This document shows, in pieces, positions 43,150 through 56,026 of a stretch of DNA of 64,000 nt; the first letter of the stretch is position 1; each line of letters opens with the position of its first letter. Both the position numbers and the translations under genes were made by a program. This DNA is from Verrucomicrobiota bacterium. GTDB taxonomy: Bacteria; Verrucomicrobiota; Verrucomicrobiia; Verrucomicrobiales; DEV007. The DNA lies in contig JAGWVU010000001.1 in assembly GCA_018970725.1 (NCBI GenBank), positions 1 to 64,000 of the forward strand, in the 5' to 3' direction. The notes below the pieces were generated by a model, which did no database searches, was not told the origin of the DNA, and saw only the letters and a list, made by a program, of their open reading frames with translations.

Positions 43150-44040
43150 TCAGCCCTCTTCCCGCATCAGGTTTTGGCGGCATGCAGCAAGGCGGCCCAG
43201 CGCATCCTCGCCCAAGACCGGGTAGGAGATGGGCAGGGCTTTGAGGGCATTCCGAACAATCGTTGCAATCAAAAGGCGGGCTGTCTTTTTGTCGTCTGCC
43301 GGAATGACGTGCCAGGGGGACTCCGGGGTGGCGGTGGCGTTGATCGCCTCCTCGTAAGCCTCGATGTATCGCGGCCAAAGTTGGCGCTCCCTGACATCGC
43401 CCTCATTGAATTTCCAGTTCTTCGCCGGGTCTTCGATGCGGTCGAGAAAGCGCCGTCGTTGCTCCTCGAAAGAGAGGTGCAAGTAGAACTTGTGGATGCG
43501 GGTCCCGTTGCGGTGGTGATTCCGCTCCAAGGCGCGGATGGTCTCAAACCGTTGGGCCCAGAGAGTTTCGAGGTTGCTGGCAATCTCCTCCGGAAGTTTT
43601 TGGCTGCGGGTGATGATGTCAGGGTGAACCCTTGCGATAAGCACCTCCTCGTAGTAAGACCGATTGAAAATTCCGATCCGTCCCCGCGGTGGCATGGCCC
43701 TGTCGGTGCGCCAGAAGAAGGTGTGGTCGATCTCCTCGGGGGAAGGAGTTTTGAACGCGTAGACCTCGAGACCGTGGGGATTGACCCCCGAAAAAACCGC
43801 GCGGATCGCGCCGTCCTTGCCGGCGGCGTCCATCGCTTGGAAAATGCAGAGCATCGCATACCGGTCGTGGGCATACATGACCTGCTGGAGGGCGTCAATT
43901 TCCTCCCTGATCGATTGAAGGTGTTTGTCCGCTTTCTTGTCCGGACAGAGCGGCTCGATCCTTGTCGGCACGTCCCGGAACCGGATCGGCTTGGAGCCGT
44001 CGACAAGGCAGGGGGCGGTGTTGAACTCGCTCTTTGGCAT
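43150..44040 (-). CDS. ppk2: Polyphosphate kinase 2
   Basis: A 296-residue PPK2-family enzyme. AMDAAGKDGAIRAVFSGVNPHGLEVYAF contains the P-loop Walker A region, and YYEEVLIARVHP and RNGTRIHKFYLHLSFEEQRRRFLDRIEDP the lid and Walker B regions. It transfers phosphate between polyphosphate and nucleotides; class (ADP or AMP or XMP substrate) cannot be told by eye. The ATG at 44040 is the family-like start. It lies convergent to the sensor kinase and on the same strand as the glycosyltransferase, 61 bp away. Confidence 0.92.
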   Translation of the reverse strand: MPKSEFNTAPCLVDGSKPIRFRDVPTRIEPLCPDKKADKHLQSIREEIDALQQVMYAHDRYAMLCIFQAMDAAGKDGAIRAVFSGVNPHGLEVYAFKTPSPEEIDHTFFWRTDRAMPPRGRIGIFNRSYYEEVLIARVHPDIITRSQKLPEEIASNLETLWAQRFETIRALERNHHRNGTRIHKFYLHLSFEEQRRRFLDRIEDPAKNWKFNEGDVRERQLWPRYIEAYEEAINATATPESPWHVIPADDKKTARLLIATIVRNALKALPISYPVLGEDALGRLAACRQNLMREEG

Positions 44041-44101
44041 GGAGGATGAAACACGGAACGGGCGTGAGGAGCAACCCGCATTTCCGGGGACCCGGGGCGT
44101 T

Positions 44102-45253
44102 TCAGGGGGGAGTGAGAAGCTCTGCGTAGAATCCCTCGAGCTTGGCCACTTGCACCGCGGAATCGAAATTCTCACGCGCGGACAGGGCGGCGGCCCGCGA
44201 CATCGTGGTCCATTCGTGCGGAGCCGCGGTCAAGCGGTCAAGAAAACCGGCAAGGGCCGGCCAATCGTTCTCCGGAGCAAGCAACCCGGTCTCTCCGTGG
44301 GTCACCGCTTCGGGAATCCCGCCGTGGCGGGTGGCCACCACAGGCAGTCCCGTGGCCATGGCCTCGATCATCGAATTGGGGATGCCCTCCTGATTCTGAT
44401 CTTCGGTGAGGCGGCTCGGATGGATGAAGATGTGGGCGGAGGCGTAAAGCGAGTAGAGCTGGGGAACGGAGAGGAACCCGGGAAAGGAGACGGAATCGCC
44501 AAGGGCGAGGGCGGCCGCCTGTTCCTTGAGGGACTCGAGCAGCGGGCCCTCTCCCGCGATGGTCAGTTTCGCCGCCGGGAAGCGGGCTTGGAAATCGGCA
44601 AAGGCCTTGAGCGTGAGGTCGAGCCCCTTCTTTTCGATGAGTCGGCAGGCTTGGACAAGGTGCCAGGAGCCATCCTCCGGGATCGGGCGCTCCCGGAAGG
44701 GAAACTGCGCCATGGGGATCCCGGTGCGGTTGAGGCGGATTTTGGCGGGGTCGCACCCGAGATCGACGAGGCGGACCCGGAGCGATTCGCTGCGAGCCAT
44801 CACCATGGGGAGAAACTGCAACATCCGGCGCAGGGTCGGCAGGTAGTCGGGCTGGTCCGCACGGGGCTGAACATCCATCCCGTGGAACGAGACCACCGCT
44901 GGCTTGGGCCATCGCTGGAGAAACGGGAAAAGGTGGACGCCGGTGTGCCCGAAATAGACGTGCATCAGGTCTGTGTGACGCTGTTCCAGGAGTGCGGCGA
45001 GCACGCCATATTCGCCCCGGTAGACGATGGGAGGTTCCCGGCGCACATATTTCAGCCAGAACCGGCGCAGGAAGTTCTTGCGGGCGGCCGGGGCCAGTTC
45101 GATGTCGGGAAACGGGTAACGGTCCTCGCATTGCCGTTCCTTGCAGACGATGAACGTTTCGAAGTCCCGCAGACCGGTCACCTGCCGGTAGATGTGAAGC
45201 ATCTCCGGCTTCAGGAAGGTGGTGCAGTAACTGGCGACGACCGGTTTGCTCAT
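44102..45253 (-). CDS. Glycosyltransferase, group 1 (GT4)
   Basis: A 383-residue GT-B glycosyltransferase. The N-terminal domain begins with KPVVASYCTTFLKPEMLHIYRQV, and the C-terminal nucleotide-sugar domain has LVQACRLIEKKGLDLTLKAF, FIHPSRLTEDQNQEGIPNSMIEAMATGLPVVATRHGGIPE (EX7E motif) and GLLAPENDWPAL. It would add a sugar to a lipid- or glycan-linked acceptor in the cytoplasm. The ATG at 45253 is the family-like start; ATG 45262 is the alternative. It is divergent from the small RNase III-like gene at 45314. Confidence 0.87.
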   Translation of the reverse strand: MSKPVVASYCTTFLKPEMLHIYRQVTGLRDFETFIVCKERQCEDRYPFPDIELAPAARKNFLRRFWLKYVRREPPIVYRGEYGVLAALLEQRHTDLMHVYFGHTGVHLFPFLQRWPKPAVVSFHGMDVQPRADQPDYLPTLRRMLQFLPMVMARSESLRVRLVDLGCDPAKIRLNRTGIPMAQFPFRERPIPEDGSWHLVQACRLIEKKGLDLTLKAFADFQARFPAAKLTIAGEGPLLESLKEQAAALALGDSVSFPGFLSVPQLYSLYASAHIFIHPSRLTEDQNQEGIPNSMIEAMATGLPVVATRHGGIPEAVTHGETGLLAPENDWPALAGFLDRLTAAPHEWTTMSRAAALSARENFDSAVQVAKLEGFYAELLTPP

Positions 45254-45313
45254 GAGAGGCATCGTGCTCTGGATCGGCACTTGTGCAATCCCTTGTTGCG
45301 GCTAGGATGCCTT

Positions 45314-45610
45314 ATGATCGGGCCGAGCGAAACTCCGGAGGATCGGGAGCTGGCCTGGATCGGGGACGCGGCCCTGGCGTTGGTGGCTCGCGAGTGGATC
45401 CTTGAGAACAGGGGCGGGCTCGATGGCGAGGTGCACCGGCTGATCACTTCAAACCGCTTCCTCCGGGCGTTCGGCCATCCGACCAAGGTCGAGGCAGAGC
45501 TGGGCGTGCTTTACCGAGAGGGAGGTTTGGACGCAGTGCGTGAGCGCTTCCGGACCAAGTTTCTGCCGAAGTTCCGGGAACTGCACGGACCGGTTCAGAG
45601 AATGGGCTGA
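45314..45610 (+). CDS. Small RNase III-domain-like protein
   Basis: A 98-residue protein resembling the central part of the RNase III catalytic domain. DRELAWIGDAALALVAREWIL corresponds to the LEFLGDAVL motif, and TKVEAELGVLYREGGLDAVRER to the second acidic motif near EALIGAIYLDGG. In the four-residue metal site, the first Glu position is Ala and the second Asp position is Thr; D18 and E60 are retained. There is no first helix and no dsRNA-binding domain, as in Mini-III proteins, but it is even shorter. It may be inactive, or an rRNA-processing or RNA-binding helper. Convergent with the C39-like gene, overlapping by 16 bp. Confidence 0.6.
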   Translation: MIGPSETPEDRELAWIGDAALALVAREWILENRGGLDGEVHRLITSNRFLRAFGHPTKVEAELGVLYREGGLDAVRERFRTKFLPKFRELHGPVQRMG

Positions 45611-46887
45611 ATGGAATACAGCCCGTGGGTGGCGCAGAAGGCCTCGGCCGTGCCAAGCCGTTTCATCTCGTGTCCGGCTCCCCAGCTGTCGCTGTAGAGT
45701 ACTTCGTTGGTGGCGGTGTTGTAGCCGATGATCAGACGCATATGACCGCCCCGGGTCTGTGGATTGATTTTCTCCTCGGGAAAAATGCCCACCGTGACGG
45801 TCCAGAGAAGAGGGACACCGGCGTCGACGGAGCGCTGCACCTCGGCGATGAACGATTTGAAACCGGCACCGTCCTTCATCCGGGTTTCCTTGAGGATCGC
45901 AGGATCGAATGCATCGAAGTAAGTCCACATGTTGACCGATGGATCGGCGGGGAACTCCCGTGCGTTTTTCCGTTTCGCGAGCCGGTTGTAATCGGACACG
46001 AGGTCGCCGAGTTCCGGATACTCCATCTCCTCGTGGGTCTTGACCCGCACCTTGAAGCGTCCCGCGATCCGGCCCAGCGACTCGATCATCCCGGAGGAAC
46101 TGGTTCCGCTCTCGGCCGAGGCGTTGGCAATCTGGGCGATCTCGTGCTGATCCACCTGCATGCCATAATAACCGAAGACACGGGCGGTGGTGGCCACCAC
46201 GCAGTAGCCCTTCTCTCCTTGGTCCACCATGGGGATGTTCTGGATGAAGGTGGCGCCGTCCTTCTTCAGCACATTCCCCGGCAACGTGGCCCGGGTGGCC
46301 CGTGCGGGGCCTGCGGAGGCCATACCCGGCCCCGTCGGGACGGCGCGGAGCCTGATGAACTCGGCGCGAAACGGAATATCCCTGGTCTTCACTTCCCGCT
46401 GGGCGCTGAATTCGAGGAGATAGGCACTCGAGGCCCCCTGCCAGAGAAACCCTTCGGAACGGGTGGCGCTTTTGTTGTCCTTGCCTCGATCGACGGCGGT
46501 CAAGCCGGTGGCCTCGGTGAGCGTCTTTTTGAAATGCTCGATGGCGCCGAGATAGAGATCCTCCGTCAGGAGTCCGTTGTCACCGCGGTTGAAGATGGAG
46601 ACCTGGATCTGGCTCGGTTTCTCCCCCTTAAACGTAATGATGGTCTCTCCGACGGGCTTGCCCAGCAGGGTCAATGCCGCGCGCTTGCCGTCCGCTCTCG
46701 CGGATTCCTTGGTCGCCGAGGTCCAGGCGAACCCAGCCGTCGGATAGGCCTTGATGATGTCGTTCACACTTGCCTGCCAAATGGTCGGGCTCACGACGAG
46801 AGCATCGAGCGCCACCTCGGGAGCGGTCTGGCACCAGATCGAGCCGATGGGAAGCGCCAAGGTGAGGAGCAACGGGATCGCTTTCAT
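45595..46887 (-). CDS. Exported C39-like cysteine peptidase
   Basis: A 430-residue secreted protein with a signal peptide (MKAIPLLLTLALPIGSIWCQ). The N-terminal about 200 residues have no clear family. The C-terminal half is a papain/C39-like domain: the MVDQGEKGYCVVATTARVFGYYG segment places Gln223 and catalytic Cys229, GGHMRLIIGYN gives His382, and YSDSWG supplies the third residue. Such PVC-group proteins are called Peptidase_C39_2. It is not linked to a bacteriocin ABC transporter, so a role in cleaving an exported protein or amide bond is inferred. Start at 46887 is given by the signal peptide. Confidence 0.72.
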   Translation of the reverse strand: MKAIPLLLTLALPIGSIWCQTAPEVALDALVVSPTIWQASVNDIIKAYPTAGFAWTSATKESARADGKRAALTLLGKPVGETIITFKGEKPSQIQVSIFNRGDNGLLTEDLYLGAIEHFKKTLTEATGLTAVDRGKDNKSATRSEGFLWQGASSAYLLEFSAQREVKTRDIPFRAEFIRLRAVPTGPGMASAGPARATRATLPGNVLKKDGATFIQNIPMVDQGEKGYCVVATTARVFGYYGMQVDQHEIAQIANASAESGTSSSGMIESLGRIAGRFKVRVKTHEEMEYPELGDLVSDYNRLAKRKNAREFPADPSVNMWTYFDAFDPAILKETRMKDGAGFKSFIAEVQRSVDAGVPLLWTVTVGIFPEEKINPQTRGGHMRLIIGYNTATNEVLYSDSWGAGHEMKRLGTAEAFCATHGLYSIQPIL

Positions 46888-46925
46888 GAAATCTGGATCA
46901 TAGAGGAAATGCGGTCCGGACGCAA

Positions 46926-51167
<4,242 letters not shown>

Positions 51168-51171
<4 letters not shown>

Positions 51172-51731
51172 GGTTCGGTTGGGTGACTCTGGTGGCCGCC
51201 TTGACCCCTGTAGCAGCAGGTGCCGGTCTGCGGGAGATCGCGGTTCCCTCGGTCCCGGGACCGCCCATCCGCCCGGCGGATGCGGGCGCAGGGCCTTTCG
51301 CGGTAATCGTGTTCGTGACCACGGATTGTCCGGTCGGGAACGCCTTTCAGCCGGAGTTGCGCCGGTTGACGATCCGCGCGGAGGAACTCGGCGGACGCTT
51401 CACCTTGGTTCATGTCGATCCCACCGTAACGCGGGAAGCTGCGGTGGAGCACGGCAAGGCGTATGCGGTGACGGCCGCGGTGGCGATTGATCGTGACCAC
51501 CGTCTCGTCCGGGCTACCGGGGCGCAGCAGGTTCCGGAGGCGGTGGTGGTGGATCGGACGGGAACCGTGGTCTACCAAGGGCGCATCAGCAACCTTTTCG
51601 TCACTTATGGAAAGAGACGAAGCGAGGCCACCGAGCACGACCTGCGCGAGGCGATGGAAGCAGTGGCTGAGGGGCGCGCGCCGGACCAACCGCGTGGTGA
51701 AGTGCTGGGATGCTTCATCCCCGGGCTCTGA
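51168..51731 (+). CDS. Secreted redoxin/thioredoxin-like protein
   Basis: A 187-residue exported protein with an N-terminal signal (MRFGWVTLVAALTPVAAGAG). The thioredoxin-like fold has VIVFVTTDCPVGNAF with a single Cys54 (CPVGN) instead of a CXXC pair, and VPEAVVVDRTGTVVYQGRI after the central cis-Pro. Single-Cys versions act as peroxiredoxin-type reductants or thiol carriers. The ATG overlaps the copper-monooxygenase stop, so the pair is coupled; it may maintain or load the copper site, which is an inference. Confidence 0.75.
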
Positions 51732-51735
51732 CGGT

Positions 51736-52788
51736 TCACTGCGCCGCGCGGCGCAGGGTGACGGCCAGGTCCACGGCGCGTTGCACGACCTTGTCGAGAA
51801 GCGGGACGGTGTCGTAGGGAGTGGTCTCTCCGCGGGAACGGGCGAGATGATAATCCAATTCGGGATCGGTATCATGAACCAGCGCGGCCTCGTTGAGGCG
51901 TGGTCTGGAATGTTCGAAGACGTAGCTGCGCAGGGGTTTGTGGACGGTGGCTTCGAAGACCCGATGCTTGGCCTCGAGCGGTTGCTTGACCTCGTAGACC
52001 GGTTTGATTCCCTTGCCGAAGAGCGATTGGTCGTCCGCGAGAACGACTTCGGCGGCCGCATAACGGAGGGCAACGGCGTCATTGAGGGGAACCTGTTGGT
52101 ATTCGACCGTGCGGCCCGGAGTGGGTTCGCCGAGGCTCAGGGCAGGGTAGTTGCGCAGAATGATAGCGGCCATCAATTCAGCGGCGCCACAGGTTTCGGA
52201 ATCCATGAGGAGGAGGACCGGGCCTTTCCATCTTTGCGCGGCCTGCTTGGAGATGAAAAGTTTGGGGGACTTCTCCGAGGGACTGACGACCCTGAAAAGC
52301 ATGGTGTCCGGCGCGACAAACCGATCCAGCATTCGCGCGGCGGCCTCGAGGCTGGCTTTGGGCTGGGGGACGCGGAGATCGAGGATCAGGAAATCCGCCT
52401 TGGCGTCATGGAAACCCGTCATCTCCTTCTCGAACCGGCCGAGTTCTTCGAGAGAATACGCCGATGGCCGCAGGTAGGCGAATTTTCCGGCGAGCAGTTC
52501 TGCGTGGAAACCCGGTGCCGACTTGGGGGCTTGCTCCTTGGCGGGTTGCGTGGGGATCAATTCAGCCCCCGGCCCGAGGCGGTGCAGGAGACCATCGAGC
52601 GCGGAACGGTTGATGGTGTCGTAGTCGAGCGATCCGGCACCGATGAAGCGTGTCCGCAGCACCTTGAACGCCTCCTGCAATTCCGCTTGGGACAGGGAAT
52701 CCGGACCGGGTGCCGGCACCGCGAAGAGCGCTGCGGTGGCGATGAGATGGACGCCGGAAAGGATGAGTTTGACCTGCACGGCAAACAA
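51736..52788 (-). CDS. S41 tail-specific-protease-like protein without catalytic dyad
   Basis: A 350-residue exported protein. The signal peptide region (VKLILSGVHLIATAALFAVPAP) leads to a C-terminal S41 fold, seen in KADFLILDLRVPQPKASLEAAARMLD, GPVLLLMDSETCGAAELMAAIILRNYPALSLGEPTPGR. Against Tsp/CtpA, the nucleophile Ser falls on Gly201 and the general-base Lys on Arg226, at the exact family spacing of 25. It therefore should not cleave peptides. No PDZ domain is seen. It may be a scaffold or inhibitor of an active paralogue. It is convergent with the redoxin gene, 4 bp away. Confidence 0.7.
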   Translation of the reverse strand: MFAVQVKLILSGVHLIATAALFAVPAPGPDSLSQAELQEAFKVLRTRFIGAGSLDYDTINRSALDGLLHRLGPGAELIPTQPAKEQAPKSAPGFHAELLAGKFAYLRPSAYSLEELGRFEKEMTGFHDAKADFLILDLRVPQPKASLEAAARMLDRFVAPDTMLFRVVSPSEKSPKLFISKQAAQRWKGPVLLLMDSETCGAAELMAAIILRNYPALSLGEPTPGRTVEYQQVPLNDAVALRYAAAEVVLADDQSLFGKGIKPVYEVKQPLEAKHRVFEATVHKPLRSYVFEHSRPRLNEAALVHDTDPELDYHLARSRGETTPYDTVPLLDKVVQRAVDLAVTLRRAAQ

Positions 52789-52792
52789 TCTC

Positions 52793-53599
52793 CTACGATT
52801 CGGCGGGGTTCGCCAGTGCTTTTATCCCTTCGTCTCCCCGACCGGGCCAATGGAAATGGCCCTGCATCGCGGAGTGGAGGTAGCGTCGCGCCTCGCGCAC
52901 CGCGGTCGGCAGTTCCTTGCCAAGCGCCAAATGAGCCGCGATCGCCGCGGAATAGGTGCAGCCCGTTCCATGCAAATCCAGACCGGGGATCCTTGGCGCA
53001 CGGATTTTCTCGACGTCGCCCCGGGGATCATGCGCCAGCCAGTCGATGGCGTCGGGGCCTTCGAAGTGACCGCCTTTCAACAGCACGGCACAACCGAAGA
53101 GCTGTTGCAAACCCCGGGCCGCATCGCGTGCCTCTTCCGGCCCGGGAATGGCCATTCCCAGAAAATGTTCGGCCTCGGCGCGGTTCGGCGTCACCAACCG
53201 GCCGCAGGTGCGGATGAAGTCAGCCAACGCCGCCCCGGCTCCAGCGCTGGCCAATGCTGTGCCGGTGGAAGCGACCGCCACCGGATCGATCACGACGCGC
53301 ACCGGGAAGCCCTGAAGCGCCGCAGCCACGGCCTCGACAGCCGCGGACGAAGGGAGCAGCCCGGTCTTGATCGCCCGGATCGGGTAATGGGTCAACACCG
53401 CCCGCAATTGATCCGAAATCGCTCCCGGGGAGACCAGTTCCGAGGACAGGACGGCTCCGGGACGCTCCGCGACGATCGCGGTCGCCACGGTGAGGCCATA
53501 AACGCCGAGGGCGGAGAACGCCTTCAGATCCGCCTGAAGACCAGCCCCGGCGCTGGAGTCGGAACCCGCGATGGTGAGGGCGACGGCTGGAGCATTCAC
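52793..53599 (-). CDS. thiD: Hydroxymethylpyrimidine/phosphomethylpyrimidine kinase ThiD
   Basis: A 268-residue ribokinase-fold kinase of thiamine synthesis. ALTIAGSDSSAGAGLQADLKAFSALGVYG is the N-terminal signature, VVIDPVAVASTG and VTPNRAEAEHFLG follow, and LLKGGHF and LHGTGCTYSAAIAAHLALG give the anion hole and catalytic Asp region (here in the GTGC motif). It phosphorylates HMP and HMP-P. It overlaps the upstream MurQ-like stop by 4 bp. No other thi gene is adjacent. Confidence 0.93.
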   Translation of the reverse strand: MNAPAVALTIAGSDSSAGAGLQADLKAFSALGVYGLTVATAIVAERPGAVLSSELVSPGAISDQLRAVLTHYPIRAIKTGLLPSSAAVEAVAAALQGFPVRVVIDPVAVASTGTALASAGAGAALADFIRTCGRLVTPNRAEAEHFLGMAIPGPEEARDAARGLQQLFGCAVLLKGGHFEGPDAIDWLAHDPRGDVEKIRAPRIPGLDLHGTGCTYSAAIAAHLALGKELPTAVREARRYLHSAMQGHFHWPGRGDEGIKALANPAES

Positions 53600-55128
53600 G
53601 GCTGGGACTCCTGCAAAATGGCGGCCACCGTGCGCCCGACGATCGGTTCTCCGGGGGCCAAATGCGCCTTTTCCCGGAGCAGCACCCGGGCCACGGTCTC
53701 GTAATCCGGCTTCAATCCGTGCCGCTGCTCGAGCCGCTGCAATGCGTAGCGGATGGCGCGGTCGATCAGCTTGAAATTGTTCGCGGCGACGTAGGTCATG
53801 CAGTTTCCCTCATATCGGCCCAGCCTCCCCATGACCAGGGTGGAGTGGGCGTTGAGCAGCATCTTCAGCACGAGATTCTCGCCGAGCAAACTGATGCCGT
53901 CTGGCACGGGGATACGGTGTTCGAGATCGCCAAACCGCCAGACGATGCCATCCCCTTTCCGGGCGATCTGGAAGAGGCGTTGCGGGCGTCCGGTCCGGAG
54001 CCTGCGCCGCTCGGGAAGCCCCGAAGAAAAGTCAAACTGCAGGATGGCCTCCGCCCCGGTGAGGTGGCTCAGGGAGCCCCACTCCAGCGGGCGCGGACTT
54101 CGTTCCAGCAACTGGGTCCACGCCTCGGCCGGCGACCTGGTTCCGGGCACATGCAGGTAACAGCGCGATGGCGGCTCCGAAGATCCGGACCGCTCGAAAG
54201 GCGGCAGGGCGAAGGTCGGGGAACGCTCCGTGGTGTCCGTCAAGACGGAAATTTGGAAGGGACCCGGCTCGTAAATTACGTCCTCCCCAGCCTCATAGGC
54301 GGAGGCCTCCGACTCGATGAAAGGGGCGAGGAACTGCCAGTCCAATTCTCCGAGCGCCCAATCCATCCAGCGGGCAAAAGCGGTCTCCGGCCCTTCCGGT
54401 ACCATGGAAAATCCAATCGCTGCCATGAGCACGGTGCTCGCCTGCATCCGGGTGCTCCCGGAGAGGGCCATCGGACCCACGGCTAGGTTGATCTTGCGGA
54501 TGCTCCCGTTGTCCAGCACCCGCCGCGACCGCTCCACGTGACGGTGGAGAAGATCGTCCGGGTTGCAGTAGAGGAAAAAGGGGCGTTCCCGGCTTGCCGT
54601 CGCTGCCGTCTCGGCCGCCCCGATGACAAACGGTGTCTCCCCACCCTCCGTCGAGGCGACCAGAAGATCACCATCGCGAAATCCGAGTTCGCGTAACTGG
54701 CGTTCGGCATGCTCCGGATGATCCTCGAAACGTTCGATTGCCCGGATCAAGGCTGCGTCGCCGCCTGCCATGAAGCCGATGATGTTGGATACATTCGCCC
54801 CGCGCAGCAGACCGGCGCGGGCGAATATTTCCAGGGCAATGGACAACCGCCCTGTGGCCCCGCAACCACAGAGAAAAATCCGGTCCCCACGGTCGATGAC
54901 CTCCCGCATGGCGATCCGCAAAGGGGCGAGTGAGGAAAACCGTCCCCGGAGGATTTCGAGGGCCTCGCGGTCCACGGCGCGGAGCGCGGCCAGTGCGGCC
55001 GGCAGGTCCCCCCGGGCCCATTCAGCGAGGCGGAGGGTTTGCGGATGGGGGCGCTCCGTGTCCAGCATCCCCAGTTGGAAGCGGGAAGCCACCGCGAGGA
55101 AATCCGGGGAGTCGACGGGCGGATTCAT
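53596..55128 (-). CDS. MurQ/GckR-like double-SIS sugar-phosphate protein
   Basis: A 510-residue protein with two SIS-type halves. RGDRIFLCGCGATGRLSIALEIFARAG matches the MurQ/GckR SIS motif, followed by LLVASTEGGETPFVIGAAETA, LAVGPMALSGSTRMQASTVLMAAIG (the Ser/Thr phosphosugar site) and KMLLNAHSTLVMGRLGRYEGNCMTYV near the end. MurQ removes lactate from MurNAc-6-P; GckR-type proteins bind fructose-6-P. The sequence is longer than bacterial MurQ (about 300). An etherase role in peptidoglycan recycling is possible but unproven. ATG 55128 overlaps the exoIII stop. Confidence 0.75.
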   Translation of the reverse strand: MNPPVDSPDFLAVASRFQLGMLDTERPHPQTLRLAEWARGDLPAALAALRAVDREALEILRGRFSSLAPLRIAMREVIDRGDRIFLCGCGATGRLSIALEIFARAGLLRGANVSNIIGFMAGGDAALIRAIERFEDHPEHAERQLRELGFRDGDLLVASTEGGETPFVIGAAETAATASRERPFFLYCNPDDLLHRHVERSRRVLDNGSIRKINLAVGPMALSGSTRMQASTVLMAAIGFSMVPEGPETAFARWMDWALGELDWQFLAPFIESEASAYEAGEDVIYEPGPFQISVLTDTTERSPTFALPPFERSGSSEPPSRCYLHVPGTRSPAEAWTQLLERSPRPLEWGSLSHLTGAEAILQFDFSSGLPERRRLRTGRPQRLFQIARKGDGIVWRFGDLEHRIPVPDGISLLGENLVLKMLLNAHSTLVMGRLGRYEGNCMTYVAANNFKLIDRAIRYALQRLEQRHGLKPDYETVARVLLREKAHLAPGEPIVGRTVAAILQESQP

Positions 55129-55883
55129 CGCAACGACAACTCCACGGGACAATGATCGGAACCCGTGATCTCGGGCCGGATGGTGGCGGCAAGCACCCGA
55201 TCCCAGATCGCGGCATCCACGATGAAATAATCGAGCCGCCAACCGATGTTCCGGGCGCGGGCGTCGGTGCGCTGGGTCCACCAAGTGTAGTGACCGGGCC
55301 CGGACTCAAACTGACGGAAGGAATCGATGAATCCGGATTCAAGAATGCGGGAGAGACCGGCGCGCTCTTCGTCGGTGAACCCGGCGTTGCGCCGGTTCGG
55401 CTTGGGATTGGCGAGGTCGATTTCCTGGTGGGCGCAATTCAGGTCCCCGCAAAAAATCACGGGTTTCTCCTCTTGGAGCCGCCGCAGGAAAATGAGAAAG
55501 TCGAGATCCCATTGGATGCGGTAATCGAGCCGGGTGAGCCCCCGTTGGGCGTTGGGCGTGTAGACGTTGACGAGATGGAAATCCGAATAGGTGGCCACGA
55601 GGACGCGGCCCTCTTGATCGTGTTCCGGCAGTCCCAGACCGGCCGAGACCCGGGTGACGGGGAGCTTGGACAGGATGGCGGTACCGCTGTAGCCCTTGCG
55701 CACGCCGGTGGCGGCATGGACTTCATAGCCAAGGGCGGTGGCCCAGGAAAGATCGACCTGGTCGAGTTCGGCCTTGATTTCCTGAAGGCAAAGGACGTCC
55801 GGCCGATCCTGTTCGACGAAAGAACGCAGGCCCTTGTCCATGGCGGCGCGGATTCCGTTGACATTCCAAGAGATAAATTTCAT
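55125..55883 (-). CDS. xthA: Exodeoxyribonuclease III
   Basis: A 252-residue Xth-family AP endonuclease/exonuclease. MKFISWNVNGIRAAMDKGL, LCLQEIKAE (metal-binding Glu), VNVYTPNAQRG, IFCGDLNCAHQEIDLANPK (Asp and Asn) and GSDHCPVELSL (catalytic Asp-His) are all present. It repairs abasic sites and trims 3' ends. First gene of a minus-strand, ATGA-linked operon with the MurQ-like gene and thiD. It is divergent from the Gld-type ABC cluster. Confidence 0.93.
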   Translation of the reverse strand: MKFISWNVNGIRAAMDKGLRSFVEQDRPDVLCLQEIKAELDQVDLSWATALGYEVHAATGVRKGYSGTAILSKLPVTRVSAGLGLPEHDQEGRVLVATYSDFHLVNVYTPNAQRGLTRLDYRIQWDLDFLIFLRRLQEEKPVIFCGDLNCAHQEIDLANPKPNRRNAGFTDEERAGLSRILESGFIDSFRQFESGPGHYTWWTQRTDARARNIGWRLDYFIVDAAIWDRVLAATIRPEITGSDHCPVELSLR

Positions 55884-56026
55884 GAGCGGGAGGGGGGGGC
55901 TGTGTCAAATTGGCACAAAGAAAAGGGATCCGTCCTGTCGGTTGCAACCGTTGAAGTGTGACGACTTGACAGCTTGGACCGTATGATACATGGGAAAAGC
56001 GGTTCGATACCAAGGAGACAGGCAGC

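Noticed and set aside
43925-45313. Long plus-strand frame running into the RNase III-like gene
   Set aside because: Its first 460 codons are antisense to PPK2 and the glycosyltransferase; only the part from ATG 45314 has recognisable content.
51487-53217. 576-codon plus-strand frame
   Set aside because: Lies antisense to the S41-like and thiD genes and in another frame to the redoxin gene; no motifs.
55966-55987. TTGACA and TATGAT before the ABC ATPase as one promoter
   Set aside because: The two hexamers are only 10 bp apart, too close for sigma-70; a GTGACG 18 bp before TATGAT is a better though weak -35.
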